Notes under the pieces: generated by a model | Told to the model about the DNA's origin: nothing | Seen by the model: the letters and a program-made list of their open reading frames with translations, nothing else | The model's database searches: none | Source: an uncultured Lachnospiraceae bacterium | Lineage (GTDB): Bacteria; Bacillota; Clostridia; Lachnospirales; Lachnospiraceae | DNA length: 64,000 nucleotides | Assembly: GCA_950097145.1 (NCBI GenBank) | Contig: CATNCF010000001.1 | Coordinates: 62,001-126,000, forward strand | Direction of reading: 5' to 3' | Translations under genes and position numbers: made by a program | Part shown: positions 28,193-38,721 of the stretch, in pieces | Layout of the letters: every line of letters starts with the position of its first letter | How positions within the stretch are numbered: position 1 is the first letter of the stretch

Positions 28193-31100
28193 GTACTGCC
28201 TCCTTTCTCTCCGCCATAAAAGAATATCCATCAATACCCGACGTGCCATACATTCCTACAAAGGGCTGGACTCCTTCCGGGAAGTCTCCCAGATAATAAG
28301 CGCAAACCGGCGTGTCTGCCCCTGGTTCCTTACAGGACAATGCATACAATTTTAACACATTCCCTCCATCATAGGCACTCCAGAACATATAGCCGCTGAC
28401 CGGATCATAATACAGAGAATTATAAGTCCATTCCTCTCCAGTACTGATTCCCGTATCGCCCACTTGTTTCAAGATATCCGAATAGACATATTCCTCATTC
28501 TTCGCACTGTACCCCATCTCATACAGCCGCCCGCTCTGAGTTATAATATAGAACCAGTCTACCAGCCCATATGTTTTCTCATTGCTGCTGCCTGCATACG
28601 TAATGCCAACCATTTTATCCCCCAATGTAACGTCCCCTACTCCCGCATATCCCAGAATCGCATGAACATCTTCACTCTCAAAACAATTCAAGTCTGTCCC
28701 ATGAACGCTGAACACCAAATCTGTATTCGGGCTGTACGCCAAATCTGAAACCTCGCAATCTACCGTTCCCTTGTAAGACGTCTTAAATTGATTACCCGGA
28801 TCAATCAAATACAATTCTGTTTCTTTGGGATTCCCAACTGCCGCCAAAACTTTTCCTTTCACTGCCGCAGCGGCTTCATAATAATGTTGATCCTTAATTT
28901 GTTTCAGCTTCAAATATTCTGGAAGCTTTGCCGTATTAATACTGCTAAACCAGGTTTTGCCCTCTTCATTCCACAGAACACCGTTCAGAGAAACCGCAAG
29001 TTCTTCCACTGTCACAAGGCACACGGCAGTCTCCGGTTTTCCTGCCGCATTGTTTGCATTGGTTGTGGCAATGATTCTGGTGGTCCCTGGAGATATGCCC
29101 GTTACCACACCATTTTCATCAACAGTGGCAATATTGCTGTTCTCACTGCGGAAGGTTACCGTATCATCCAGAATTCCCTCCGGGCTCACCACAGCTTTCA
29201 GCCGCTGTGTATTCTTTTTTATCAGCTTCAATTCTGATTTATTCAATGTCACTCCGTCTGTATCAGAAGTATCCGGACACCCACTCCGGTTCACTCGGTA
29301 AGAAACCGTATTGCCCGCATAGTCCACCAGCCTAAGGTAAAATACTTTCTTGGGATCTTTTATTGTCACCTGCATAGTAACTCCCGATTTTTCCTGATTC
29401 ACTCCGTAAGCCTCCAGAAGTGTTTCCCGGTCTCTGCCATATACTTTTACCGCCGCGGTATAGCGGTTATCCTGGAATGTCACCCGGATTTTTCCAGGCG
29501 CTGTATCTTCCATAGAAATCAGATTCGGTTTCGTATTATCAATGGTAACAGGAACACTAAACCTGGCTCCCTTTGCGGCGTTCTCTGGCTTATTATGGTA
29601 ATATTCCGGCAGAGCAGTAACATTAAATCGCACTTTGGTTCCCTCTGGCAGGGGTTTTCCTTTACTGTCCAGTCCCTTCCAGTCCAGGGCAGATACATAT
29701 TCTTTATTGCTCCACTCATGTTCCTTAGAATCATAATAAGTCCCTGCACAATTTTTTTCCTGGTACTGATAATAAATCTCCCCTGTTTTATCATTGACAA
29801 TACTGGTTTCTACCACCGCCGCATTTCGGATCAGGGTATAGGTAATCCCATCAATCCGATCTCCTGACTTGGTAGAAAATGCATTCCGGTCCGGCAGATA
29901 TTTCTTATCTGCTCCTTCCAGATACATATTGGAACCATAATGATATTCACTCTTTTCTTCCGCAGTATAATAATTCAGATAATTGGTAAAATCCACGCCC
30001 GAATAGGTCATCTCCTCCTGTTCCCCTCCGTTATAAAACTTCAGGTAATCAAAGGGCTCAAACATAGAAGATTCCGTCCAGTTGCCATAAAAGGCAAGCA
30101 TGGGAATAGACAAATCCACGGCTCCCTTAAGATAAACAAAGCCCTCAACATACATGCCGTTTTTAAAACGACTGTCCAGATACTTCCTGTCTTTCTTAGA
30201 TAAAGTAACTTTTACCGACACATCTGCCGTATCTTTTACTTCCAGGATTTCTTCCTTAAAATTCACGCCAGATGTCTCCAAAGCTTTCATAAATCCGTAC
30301 ACGTCTGCCGTATCGATGACACCGTCCTTGTGAAAATCAAATTTCTCCATCCTGCGTTCCACCCGCTGTAAATGCACCGACTGATTCACATGGCGCAGCA
30401 GCTCTGCCGCATCTTCTCTGTCCACCTTCTGATCTCCGTTGAGATCATATAAAAGCACCTGGCTTTCGGAGGTAAATTCCGTCTCAGGCTGCAGTTTGTG
30501 AGAACTTCCCGCAATCCATTGATTCTCCAGAAGTGTTTCCGTCAGAACAGAGCTGTCCAAAGTATAATATTGGTATTTGTCAGAAATATTGCAGACCTGA
30601 AACGAAAATTGATATACGCCTGTTCTATCCGGATCATCTCCCAACTCCGCCTTTACCTTACCGTCATTTCCCTCTTTTTTTCCTACCAGAACATACGCCG
30701 GGGTTGTGACAGCCGATTTCACATTGGCAAGGCCGCTGCCCTGCTTTCGCGGTGAATATTCCTCTTTATCCTTCTCTTTCAGAGGAACTGCCGTGCTCAT
30801 CAGCAGAGATTGTATCAGCGCCCTTTTACTGAGCCCCGTCTTCTGCTCCAATCCATTCCGCTGAATATACTCCGAAATCACCGCGCTCATTCCGGCAATA
30901 CTGGGCGCCGCCATAGACGTACCGCTCATGCTTCCATACGTTCCATTGTTCTGGGCAGAATAAATATTTTCTCCCGGCGATGTAATCTCCGGTTTTAGGG
31001 AAAGATCTCCCGGCACACCCCATGCAGAAAAACTGCTCATCCGGTACCCTTCTGCTATTTTGCGATTGGATACTGGTTTTGGAAGAATGCGTATCCATCG

Positions 31101-32873
31101 TTCCCTGGCTTCCACCTGCAGTTCCCAACTGTCTTCCCATCCCAGCATCGCACAGGGAATCTCTGCTTTTGAATCTGCCAGGCTTAATTTTGGAAATCCA
31201 AGATCATCATTGTAAATGAACAAAGCTTTCGCCCCTGCTTTTTGGGCATTTTCATGTTTCTTAGCATAAGAAATTCCACCTTTGCTGACAAACACAATTT
31301 TCCCTTTTACATCCTTCCCCTGATAATCCTTTTCTTCTCCATAAGTCTCCAAAAATATGTATTCATACCTTGTTCCCTTTTTGCCGGAAGCAAGAGACGC
31401 CATAGAAGGAATATTTTTATTATCTTCTGCCTCCTGATAAAAAAAGGTATTTTTTCCAAAACGGAACCCATATCCCTGATAGCCTGCATTTATAGCTGAC
31501 GCCACAGTCAGTGCATTGGTATAGGAACCTGGATTGCCCACCATGTTCATATTGACGTCCTCTGCACGGTTATGATATGTACTGCTTGCGTCTGCCCAGG
31601 CGCCATTATTTCCGGCAGAAATACTTACCACCACATCACTTTTTAAAAGTCTGTCAAAAATTTTATCTACATACTCTTCCCCGGAAAAAGCGCTGCTTTC
31701 CCCCGGATTTGGAGTTCCCATACTCAAGTTCACCACATCGGCGTCCAAAAGAAGCGCATCCTCAAGAGCCGCAATATAATCATCCGTATACGTCTCATCA
31801 CTGTTATCAAATACTTTCATAACCAGAATCTGAGCGTCCTTGGCAATTCCCACAACTCCATCTTCCTGTTCCTGATACATGCCTTTTTCTCCCGGAACGT
31901 ACTGGTTTGCCGCGGCAATGCCTGCCACATGGGTTCCATGGTCCTCACTTTCCGTAGAAACATCCGTATTCCTGCCAGAATAATTGAATGCAAAAGCAAT
32001 TTTTTCATTTCGGTACAGTGTTTCCGGGCTGGTTCCACTGCCCGCTCCGTGGGCTTTCAACTGTTTAAAAACCTTTGAAATCTTTTTTGCATCCAGCAAA
32101 TCTTCCTCTGCCGCCCCATGTCCTGACTTTTCTTTTGTCATTCTCCTTCCATAAGAAAATGCCTCCGAATCGAAGGATGGATGTTTTACATCGATCCCAG
32201 TATCTACAATGGCTATCCGCTGCCCTGCCCCGGTATATCCGCTGTCCCAGGCCTGGAAACTCCCCACCATCTCCCCGGATGTGACAGACTCTGGCTCCGC
32301 CTTCTCTGAAAGCTGATACCGCGGAACGACATAGACAGCTTTTACCCCTTCTACTTCCTGGATCTTTTTGATATCTTTGTACCGCACGGTTGCAGAAACC
32401 GCATTGGAAAGCAGACTGAATTGATACCGTACCTCCAATGGGCTTCTTTTTACCGCATGTTCTATTTTCTTCAGCACAAGTTCCTGCTGCACCTCTGTCT
32501 CCTGGGAAAAATTCTGCACCTCACTGTCTTCACTGAGTCCTCTGGCAGAAAATCCATGTTCCAGGGCTGAATCTCCTTCCATCACAATGAATACGCGGAC
32601 TTTCTGGGAATCCTGCCCATCTTCTGGAGATACCAGTATGGGTTCTGCTTCAATCCCGGCCTCCGCTGGCTCTGTCTCCTCCACCCATTGTAATTCTCCT
32701 GCTGTTCCTGACTCTTTCTGCTTCTTTTCCTCCCTGAGTTCCTGGCGTTTTCTTACGGAACCTCCCTCTTCCACAGGCTGTCCCTGGGTTTTCTGTGTCC
32801 CGCCAGTCATCCCAAGACAGAGGCTGAACGCCAGCATAAGGGCAATTCTTCTGTTTATTCTCTTTTTTTTCAT
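28179..32873 (-). CDS. Secreted subtilisin-like (S8) serine protease with dockerin and bacterial Ig-like (Big2) domains
   Basis: IAIVDTGIDVKHPSF; DHGTHVAGIAAA; GTSMAAPSIAGMSAV; dockerin duplex LYDLNGDQKVDREDAAELLRHV...FDFHKDGVIDTADVYGFMKAL; Big2 VTLNKSELKLIKKNTQRLKAVVSPEGILDDTVTFRSENSNIATVDENGVVTGISPGTTRI. Confidence 0.9.
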   Translation of the reverse strand: MKKKRINRRIALMLAFSLCLGMTGGTQKTQGQPVEEGGSVRKRQELREEKKQKESGTAGELQWVEETEPAEAGIEAEPILVSPEDGQDSQKVRVFIVMEGDSALEHGFSARGLSEDSEVQNFSQETEVQQELVLKKIEHAVKRSPLEVRYQFSLLSNAVSATVRYKDIKKIQEVEGVKAVYVVPRYQLSEKAEPESVTSGEMVGSFQAWDSGYTGAGQRIAIVDTGIDVKHPSFDSEAFSYGRRMTKEKSGHGAAEEDLLDAKKISKVFKQLKAHGAGSGTSPETLYRNEKIAFAFNYSGRNTDVSTESEDHGTHVAGIAAANQYVPGEKGMYQEQEDGVVGIAKDAQILVMKVFDNSDETYTDDYIAALEDALLLDADVVNLSMGTPNPGESSAFSGEEYVDKIFDRLLKSDVVVSISAGNNGAWADASSTYHNRAEDVNMNMVGNPGSYTNALTVASAINAGYQGYGFRFGKNTFFYQEAEDNKNIPSMASLASGKKGTRYEYIFLETYGEEKDYQGKDVKGKIVFVSKGGISYAKKHENAQKAGAKALFIYNDDLGFPKLSLADSKAEIPCAMLGWEDSWELQVEARERWIRILPKPVSNRKIAEGYRMSSFSAWGVPGDLSLKPEITSPGENIYSAQNNGTYGSMSGTSMAAPSIAGMSAVISEYIQRNGLEQKTGLSKRALIQSLLMSTAVPLKEKDKEEYSPRKQGSGLANVKSAVTTPAYVLVGKKEGNDGKVKAELGDDPDRTGVYQFSFQVCNISDKYQYYTLDSSVLTETLLENQWIAGSSHKLQPETEFTSESQVLLYDLNGDQKVDREDAAELLRHVNQSVHLQRVERRMEKFDFHKDGVIDTADVYGFMKALETSGVNFKEEILEVKDTADVSVKVTLSKKDRKYLDSRFKNGMYVEGFVYLKGAVDLSIPMLAFYGNWTESSMFEPFDYLKFYNGGEQEEMTYSGVDFTNYLNYYTAEEKSEYHYGSNMYLEGADKKYLPDRNAFSTKSGDRIDGITYTLIRNAAVVETSIVNDKTGEIYYQYQEKNCAGTYYDSKEHEWSNKEYVSALDWKGLDSKGKPLPEGTKVRFNVTALPEYYHNKPENAAKGARFSVPVTIDNTKPNLISMEDTAPGKIRVTFQDNRYTAAVKVYGRDRETLLEAYGVNQEKSGVTMQVTIKDPKKVFYLRLVDYAGNTVSYRVNRSGCPDTSDTDGVTLNKSELKLIKKNTQRLKAVVSPEGILDDTVTFRSENSNIATVDENGVVTGISPGTTRIIATTNANNAAGKPETAVCLVTVEELAVSLNGVLWNEEGKTWFSSINTAKLPEYLKLKQIKDQHYYEAAAAVKGKVLAAVGNPKETELYLIDPGNQFKTSYKGTVDCEVSDLAYSPNTDLVFSVHGTDLNCFESEDVHAILGYAGVGDVTLGDKMVGITYAGSSNEKTYGLVDWFYIITQSGRLYEMGYSAKNEEYVYSDILKQVGDTGISTGEEWTYNSLYYDPVSGYMFWSAYDGGNVLKLYALSCKEPGADTPVCAYYLGDFPEGVQPFVGMYGTSGIDGYSFMAERKEAVHAGT

Positions 32874-33370
32874 AGTTCCCGCCTTTCTCTGGGCAATTCC
32901 AGAATTATCCCATCTAATACGGCTTCCATAAGCTGCTCTCCCTGATACCTCAGTTTTAAAGAAAAAAATGGAGAATTTTCCATCAGCAGACGGAGAAAAA
33001 TCTTATCCCCCTCCCACAAATTCAGGGACATAACCTGCTCCTTCTCCACCCATTCCAGCGTTCCTTCCTCACATTCCCCTAAAGTCCCCTGAAAATCATC
33101 GGCTGTATACAGGCACATGTATTCTACCGGCCACCCTTCCGCAATAAACGTCACAATCCCCCGAAAAGAAAAACTGGTCAATAACAGACCAGTTTCCTCC
33201 TTTGCCTCCCGGAGCAGACATTCCTCGGGACTTTCTCCTTCTTCAAAATGCCCGCCGATTCCGATCCATTTATCCTTATTCACATCTTTTTGCTTCTTTA
33301 CTCTGTGCAGCATTAGATATTTCCCATCTCTTTCAATATAACACAGAGTAGTCAACGGCGATCGTCCCAT
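32870..33370 (-). CDS. NUDIX hydrolase (8-oxo-dGTPase-like)
   Basis: GIGGHFEEGESPEECLLREAKEETGLLL Nudix box; ATGA overlap with the protease start. Confidence 0.93.
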   Translation of the reverse strand: MGRSPLTTLCYIERDGKYLMLHRVKKQKDVNKDKWIGIGGHFEEGESPEECLLREAKEETGLLLTSFSFRGIVTFIAEGWPVEYMCLYTADDFQGTLGECEEGTLEWVEKEQVMSLNLWEGDKIFLRLLMENSPFFSLKLRYQGEQLMEAVLDGIILELPRERREL

Positions 33371-33382
33371 GATATACTCCTT

Positions 33383-34315
33383 TTACTCTTTGAACATATA
33401 ATCCGGGTTCATCACTGCTTCCAGCTCTTTATATGGCACTTCCACCTCTATGGTTCCTGCTGCAGAAGATGTCACCATATCCGGGTTACAGATTACCACC
33501 AGACCTTTATCATTGAGGTAAAATACATTTTCTGTCAGAACATCTGAGAGATAACTCTCATAATCCTCCATCAGAGCATCCTTATAGGGGTCTTTGGTAA
33601 TGGTATCCACAATATGTTGTTCCACAATTTCTTCCGCCCCTGCTTTGTCCTTAAAAATATCTGATAAGTACAGCAGCGTCCCGGTTGTGGCGTCAAAACA
33701 ATAAGAAGTAGTCCAGATATTGGGTTGGGCGTTCCCCTGCCACTTATAATTTTCTGCCTCAATACTTAAAATCCGCGTAGAAACGTACATCACTTTATAG
33801 CCAATGCCAAAACCATAGCCGCTCCAGTTGGAAACCTCGTCTTTGGATAACTGCTTATAAGCAGCTCTTGCCGCCTCCGTGTCCTCCTGAATATAAGTCT
33901 GGTTCGCGGTATGCTGCTGTTCAAAAACCAGATTCATTTTCTCTGCCGCTGTTTCATTTTCCGGTATGGAAATTACTGGGCAGTTTTCTGTGACAGCCAG
34001 AAGCAGCGCCCCGCTGTCATCATCCTGAATATTCTGGGAATAATCTATAAACGTCACCTCCGGTACTTTGGAAAGTTCCTTTCCCGGCTCTGCCACCGGA
34101 GGCTCCTTTTTCTCAGACTGGGTCTTATCATCTTTGCCTGAATCCTCGTTCTGCTCAGGCTCCACATCCTGCTCAGAATTCTTCTTTTCCTCCTCTGTGC
34201 CGCCGGACGAATCCTCGGTATTCTGGCCTGTACTGTCTTTTTTGTTTCCTGTTCCACTGCAGGCTGCAGCCAGCAGGCAAATTCCAAGACTCAGTATTAT
34301 AATCTTTTTTCTCAT
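33383..34315 (-). CDS. Lipoprotein with DUF3298/RsiV-like domain
   Basis: Lipobox LAAACSG; C-term LSDIFKDKAGAEEIVEQHI...FYLNDKGLVVICNPDMVTSSAAGTIEVEVPYKEL. Confidence 0.8.
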   Translation of the reverse strand: MRKKIIILSLGICLLAAACSGTGNKKDSTGQNTEDSSGGTEEEKKNSEQDVEPEQNEDSGKDDKTQSEKKEPPVAEPGKELSKVPEVTFIDYSQNIQDDDSGALLLAVTENCPVISIPENETAAEKMNLVFEQQHTANQTYIQEDTEAARAAYKQLSKDEVSNWSGYGFGIGYKVMYVSTRILSIEAENYKWQGNAQPNIWTTSYCFDATTGTLLYLSDIFKDKAGAEEIVEQHIVDTITKDPYKDALMEDYESYLSDVLTENVFYLNDKGLVVICNPDMVTSSAAGTIEVEVPYKELEAVMNPDYMFKE

Positions 34316-34339
34316 ACAAAAAGTCTCCTTTACGTTTCT

Positions 34340-35119
34340 TTATATACGGTACATATGATTCAGCGGTCCATTCCCTCTGCCTAGATTCATGCCGTCAAGA
34401 ATTGCTCCTGTAATATATTCCTTTGCCATTCTGGCGCTGTCTTCGCAATTCAGCCCTCCTGCCAGCCCGCAGGCAATGGCAGAAGACAAAGTACAGCCGG
34501 TTCCATGGGTGTTGCTGTTTGGTATATGCGGCGCTGGCAGCCACACAACACGCTCACCGTCATAGAGCAGATCGTCTGCACTGAGGGCATCATGCCCGCC
34601 TTTTAAATAAACTACTCCCTTATATTGTACCGCAAACTCCCTTACTGCCGCAACCCTTTCTTCCCTTGTTTTTATGGTTCTTTTTAATAAAAGCTCTGCC
34701 TCCGGCAGATTCGGCGTATAAATCTCTGCCAGCGGAAGCAGTTCCTCTGTATAAAAATTCAGAGCCTCCGGTTCCATCAGATGCCTGCCGCTGGTAGAAA
34801 CCATCACCGGATCAATCACCACATGCTCTGCCCGGTATTTTACCAGGCAGTCCCGGATCACCCGCATCTGCCCGATTCCGGTAATCATTCCCAGCTTCAC
34901 CGCATCTGGCAAAATATCTGTAAAGATACACGCTAGCTGCTTTTCCAAAAAATCAGGGGATATCGGCAAAATATCCGCTACCCCCATGGTATTTTGTGCT
35001 GTCAGCGCTGTAATCACACTCTCACCATACAGCCCAAGAACTGTAATTGTTTTCAAATCTGCCTGAATGCCGGCGCCGCCGCTGCAATCGCTGCCGGCTA
35101 TGGTTAGCACTGTCTTCAC
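34340..35119 (-). CDS. thiD: Hydroxymethylpyrimidine/phosphomethylpyrimidine kinase
   Basis: VLTIAGSDCSGGAGIQADLKTITVLGLYGESVITALTAQNT; GTGCTLSSAIA. Confidence 0.95.
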   Translation of the reverse strand: MKTVLTIAGSDCSGGAGIQADLKTITVLGLYGESVITALTAQNTMGVADILPISPDFLEKQLACIFTDILPDAVKLGMITGIGQMRVIRDCLVKYRAEHVVIDPVMVSTSGRHLMEPEALNFYTEELLPLAEIYTPNLPEAELLLKRTIKTREERVAAVREFAVQYKGVVYLKGGHDALSADDLLYDGERVVWLPAPHIPNSNTHGTGCTLSSAIACGLAGGLNCEDSARMAKEYITGAILDGMNLGRGNGPLNHMYRI

Positions 35120-35138
35120 ATTTTTCCTCCTGTCTGTC

Positions 35139-35747
35139 TTAAACTGTTACAAATTCCTCCAAAAGCCTGCGCATCTTTCTCACCTCACCTACAGGATCCT
35201 GAGCCTTTAAGATCCCTGCAGAACTGGCAAGCCCATGCGCACCGCACAACAGAGGGATTCTGCCATTCTCTGCATTAATTCCTCCCACTGCCACATTGGG
35301 AATGGGAGCTTCTTTTATAATGGCTTTATAAACTTCCTGAGAAATTGGAACAGCATCCTTTTTCGTTTCTGTGGGAAACCATGCGCCGCTGCCTAGATAA
35401 TCGGCTCCCTCATCCACTGCCCTGCGGGCCTGCTCCACAGTTTTTGCCGTTGCTCCAATGATTTTCCCTGGCCCAAGACAGGTTCTGGCTTCTTTTACCG
35501 GAATATCAGACTGCCCCAAATGCACCCCGTCTGCATCACTGAGCAGCGCAATATCCAGACGGTCATTAATAATCAGCTTTGTCTTTGTCCCGGCAGTAAG
35601 CTCACGGAGCCTTCGGGCGCGTTTTAAATATTCCAATGAAGAAATTTCCTTCTCACGAAGCTGGATATAATCTATCCCCGCCTCTATCACTGCCTCTATC
35701 GTCTTTTCTCCACAAGAAAAATCTGCAATCAAATACAGCCATTTCAT
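35139..35747 (-). CDS. thiE: Thiamine phosphate synthase family protein
   Basis: YIQLREKEI...KLIINDRLDIALLSDADGVHLGQSDIPV...GKIIGATAKTVEQA...VGGINAEN. Confidence 0.9.
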   Translation of the reverse strand: MKWLYLIADFSCGEKTIEAVIEAGIDYIQLREKEISSLEYLKRARRLRELTAGTKTKLIINDRLDIALLSDADGVHLGQSDIPVKEARTCLGPGKIIGATAKTVEQARRAVDEGADYLGSGAWFPTETKKDAVPISQEVYKAIIKEAPIPNVAVGGINAENGRIPLLCGAHGLASSAGILKAQDPVGEVRKMRRLLEEFVTV

Positions 35748-36577
35748 TTCCTGTCCTCCCTGATCCTAAGCCATTCCTGAAATTCGTTTTCTGAAAGACG
35801 GCACAATCCATCTAGCAAAGCAGACTTCGCGCTTCCATATCCGCTTTCCTTCCCTGCCTGTTCCAGTGCAAACGCCATTCCAAAAGAAGAAGCCGCTGCG
35901 GCAAGCAGAATTCCTTCTTCCTGTTTCGAGCTGTTTACGACACTGCAGCAGGCTCCTGCCACTGCTCCAGACAGACAGCCGGTTCCTACAATATTGTATC
36001 GGATTTTTTCCCTTGTTTCATAAGGTCTTAATAACTCCTGCTTTCTGTCCTCCCAGAACAGGCAGTCCATCTGTCCGGTTGCCAGATACACTCTGCCGGA
36101 GGGAACCTTTGATAACAATTGCCGTTTCGCCACCGTATCAATGCCTTCCCTCGTAAGCTGGTTCTGCTGAATGCTGTATAATTCGGATCGGTTGCCTTTT
36201 ACAATTCCCTTCCAGTTCAGGGCAAGAAGCTTCTGCACTGCAAGCAGGCGAAACCTGGAAGCCCCGCAGCCCACCGGATCCAGAACTACGGGCCTGCCAA
36301 ATTCTTCTGCACACGTGAATACCTGCTCTGCCGCCTTTAACTTTTCCTGGTTCAATTGCCCAAGGTTTACCACACTGATATCTGCCTGTCCTGTAATCTC
36401 TGCCATTTCCTCCGCCGCCACTGCCATCAGGGGCCGTGCGCCCAGGGCGGACAATCCGTCTGCACACAAAGCTGCGGATACCGTGTTAGGTATCATATGT
36501 ATCAAGGGTTTCTGCCTTCTTATCTCCTGATATACCTCTGAAATCTGTTCCGCTGTTTTCTCCCATATACCTTTCAT
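35744..36577 (-). CDS. thiM: Hydroxyethylthiazole kinase
   Basis: PLIHMIPNTVSAALCADGLSALGARPLMAVAAEEM...VVLDPVGCGASRFR...GIVKGNRSEL...VGTGCLSGAVAG. Confidence 0.94.
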   Translation of the reverse strand: MKGIWEKTAEQISEVYQEIRRQKPLIHMIPNTVSAALCADGLSALGARPLMAVAAEEMAEITGQADISVVNLGQLNQEKLKAAEQVFTCAEEFGRPVVLDPVGCGASRFRLLAVQKLLALNWKGIVKGNRSELYSIQQNQLTREGIDTVAKRQLLSKVPSGRVYLATGQMDCLFWEDRKQELLRPYETREKIRYNIVGTGCLSGAVAGACCSVVNSSKQEEGILLAAAASSFGMAFALEQAGKESGYGSAKSALLDGLCRLSENEFQEWLRIREDRK

Positions 36578-37113
36578 GGCTGACGCTCTTTCCGGATGGC
36601 CGGCTCATCCCCTATCATGCTTTTCAAGTAATGAAATGCCCCGGATTTATATAATGCCCCTAATAGCATCGCCGCCAAAATACATCCTCCGATGGTGCTG
36701 ATTAAAAATGGAACTACATAAGTAAACAATGCCGCCTCCTGATTTCCCATCAGCAGCAGGGCCATGGGATAGCACATCATTCCTCCCAAAATTCCGGTTC
36801 CCACAATTTCTCCAGCAAAAGCCGTCCATATTTTTCTGGTATACCGGTACAAAACAGCCCCCAGAAAAGCCCCTGCCATGCTTCCTGGAAATGCCAGAAG
36901 GCTTCCCGTTCCTAACAGATTACGGATCAACGCTGTGGAGAAGGCAAACCCCAATGCATAAGAAGGTCCCAGAAATACCCCTGCAAGGACATTCAGAAGA
37001 TGCTGGATCGGAAAGCATTTGGAAGCGCCCACCGGAATGGAAAATGCAGACAGGCACACACCCAGGGCTGTCTGCATACCTGCCAATGCAAGTTTCTTTA
37101 TATTTAATTTCAT
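36574..37113 (-). CDS. thiW: Energy-coupling factor S component ThiW (thiazole precursor transport)
   Basis: Multi-TM protein LALAGMQTALGVCLSAFSIPVGASKCFPIQHLLNVLAGVFLGPSYALGFAFSTALIRNLLGTGSLLAFPGSMAGAFLGAVLYRYT within the thi operon. Confidence 0.9.
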   Translation of the reverse strand: MKLNIKKLALAGMQTALGVCLSAFSIPVGASKCFPIQHLLNVLAGVFLGPSYALGFAFSTALIRNLLGTGSLLAFPGSMAGAFLGAVLYRYTRKIWTAFAGEIVGTGILGGMMCYPMALLLMGNQEAALFTYVVPFLISTIGGCILAAMLLGALYKSGAFHYLKSMIGDEPAIRKERQP

Positions 37114-37137
37114 GGAAATCCTCCGTAATTGTATAAA

Positions 37138-38442
37138 TTATAAAATGTCAATATATTCCCCGGACAGCGCTTTGTTCATGCTGCGCACAGCACAGAATTT
37201 ACCGCACATAGAACAGGTATCGTCATGTTCCGGTTTTCTGTCGTCACGGATTTTCCTGGCTGTTTCCGGATCCATGGCACATTCCCATTGTGCATCCCAA
37301 TCCAGATTCCGCCGTGCATCTGCCATTTTATCATCCAGCTCTCTTGCTCCCCGTACTCCCTTGGCAATATCTGCCGCATGGGCGGCAATCTTAGAAGCAA
37401 TAATTCCCTGTTTGACATCCTCCACGTTGGGCAGGGCCAAATGCTCGGCAGGCGTCACATAACACAGGAATGCCGCGCCGTTCTGGGCGGCAATGGCTCC
37501 GCCGATTGCCGAGGTAATATGATCATATCCGGGTGCAATATCCGTCACAATAGGTCCTAATACATAGAACGGAGCCCCCATGCAGATGGTCTGCTGCAGC
37601 TTCATGTTTGCCGCAATCTGATCCATGGGCATATGCCCCGGCCCCTCTACCATTACCTGTACATCCCGTTCCCAGGCGCGCTTAGTCAGCTCGCCCAGCC
37701 TTACCAGTTCTTCAATCTGGCATACGTCAGAACCGTCTGCCAGACAGCCTGGGCGACAGGCGTCTCCCAGAGAAATTGTCACGTCATATTCCCGGCAGAT
37801 TTCCAGGATTTCATCATAATATTCGTAAAATGGATTTTCTTCCCCAGTCATGCTCATCCATGCAAATACCAGAGAGCCTCCCCGGGATACAATATTCATT
37901 TTCCGTTTATGTTTTTTGATCTGTTCAATGGTCTTTCTGGTGATCCCACAATGCAGGGTGACAAAATCTACGCCGTCTTCTGCGTGAAGGCGTACCACAT
38001 CAATAAAATCTTTTGCTGTCAAAGTGGCAAGATCCCTTTGATAATGAATCACAGAATCATAGACTGGTACTGTGCCAATCATTGCCGGGCATTCAGATGT
38101 TAATTTTCTCCGAAATGGAATGGTGTCTCCATGAGAGGACAGATCCATAATGGCATGGGCCCCCATATTGACTGCTTCCATAACTTTCTGCATCTCAATA
38201 TCATAATCCTTGCAGTCCCTGGACACCCCCAGGTTCACGTTGATTTTTGTTTTTAACATGGAACCCACCCCTTCCGGTTCCAGACAGGTATGGTTCTTAT
38301 TTGCGCAAATCACCACTTTTCCTGCTGCCAATAGAGGCATCAATTCCTCTGCCGTCATTCGTTCCTTTGCTGCTGCTTTCTTTAGTTCTTCCGTTACAAT
38401 CCCTTTGCGGGCTGCTTCCATCTGTGTTGCGTAGTCTCTCAT
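37138..38442 (-). CDS. thiC: Phosphomethylpyrimidine synthase
   Basis: [38 protein letters not shown]...[11 protein letters not shown]...[11 protein letters not shown] iron-sulfur motif. Confidence 0.97.
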   Translation of the reverse strand: MRDYATQMEAARKGIVTEELKKAAAKERMTAEELMPLLAAGKVVICANKNHTCLEPEGVGSMLKTKINVNLGVSRDCKDYDIEMQKVMEAVNMGAHAIMDLSSHGDTIPFRRKLTSECPAMIGTVPVYDSVIHYQRDLATLTAKDFIDVVRLHAEDGVDFVTLHCGITRKTIEQIKKHKRKMNIVSRGGSLVFAWMSMTGEENPFYEYYDEILEICREYDVTISLGDACRPGCLADGSDVCQIEELVRLGELTKRAWERDVQVMVEGPGHMPMDQIAANMKLQQTICMGAPFYVLGPIVTDIAPGYDHITSAIGGAIAAQNGAAFLCYVTPAEHLALPNVEDVKQGIIASKIAAHAADIAKGVRGARELDDKMADARRNLDWDAQWECAMDPETARKIRDDRKPEHDDTCSMCGKFCAVRSMNKALSGEYIDIL

Positions 38443-38511
38443 CTGCTTCTCCTTTTCCGGGGCTGAATAACCTGATAAGGCGCTTCTTTTCGGTTGAATT
38501 TTCCTATAAAA

Positions 38512-38539
38512 AGAAGACGCCGTTATGACAGCGCCTTCT
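38512..38539 (-). terminator. Attenuator/terminator downstream of the TPP aptamer
   Basis: Minus strand AGAAGGCGCtgtcataacgGCGTCTTCTTTTTAT. Confidence 0.8.
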
Positions 38540-38554
38540 AAATATCCATATCCG

Positions 38555-38636
38555 TTCCGCTCCCTACGACAGTATTAACTGACAGGTTCAAAGAGTCAGG
38601 TTTTAACCTTCTCAACTGCTATGCAGTCCCTCTGCG
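38555..38636 (-). promoter_or_regulatory. TPP riboswitch
   Basis: Minus strand: GGGACTGCATAGCAGTTGAGA...ACCTGACTCTTTGAACCTGTCAGTTAATACTGTCGTAGGGA (THI-element consensus). Confidence 0.95.
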
Positions 38637-38721
38637 TTTATTTTATTTTGTTATTGCCATTTTATCATAGCGAATTTGATGGAATTTGTCAATCCGTCTC
38701 CCCACCCAAATTCAAAAATTT

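Noticed and set aside
28788-29301. Overlapping plus-strand ORFs (149 and 114 aa) inside the subtilase gene
   Set aside because: Antisense to a clear Big2-domain coding sequence; no SD and no recognisable domains.
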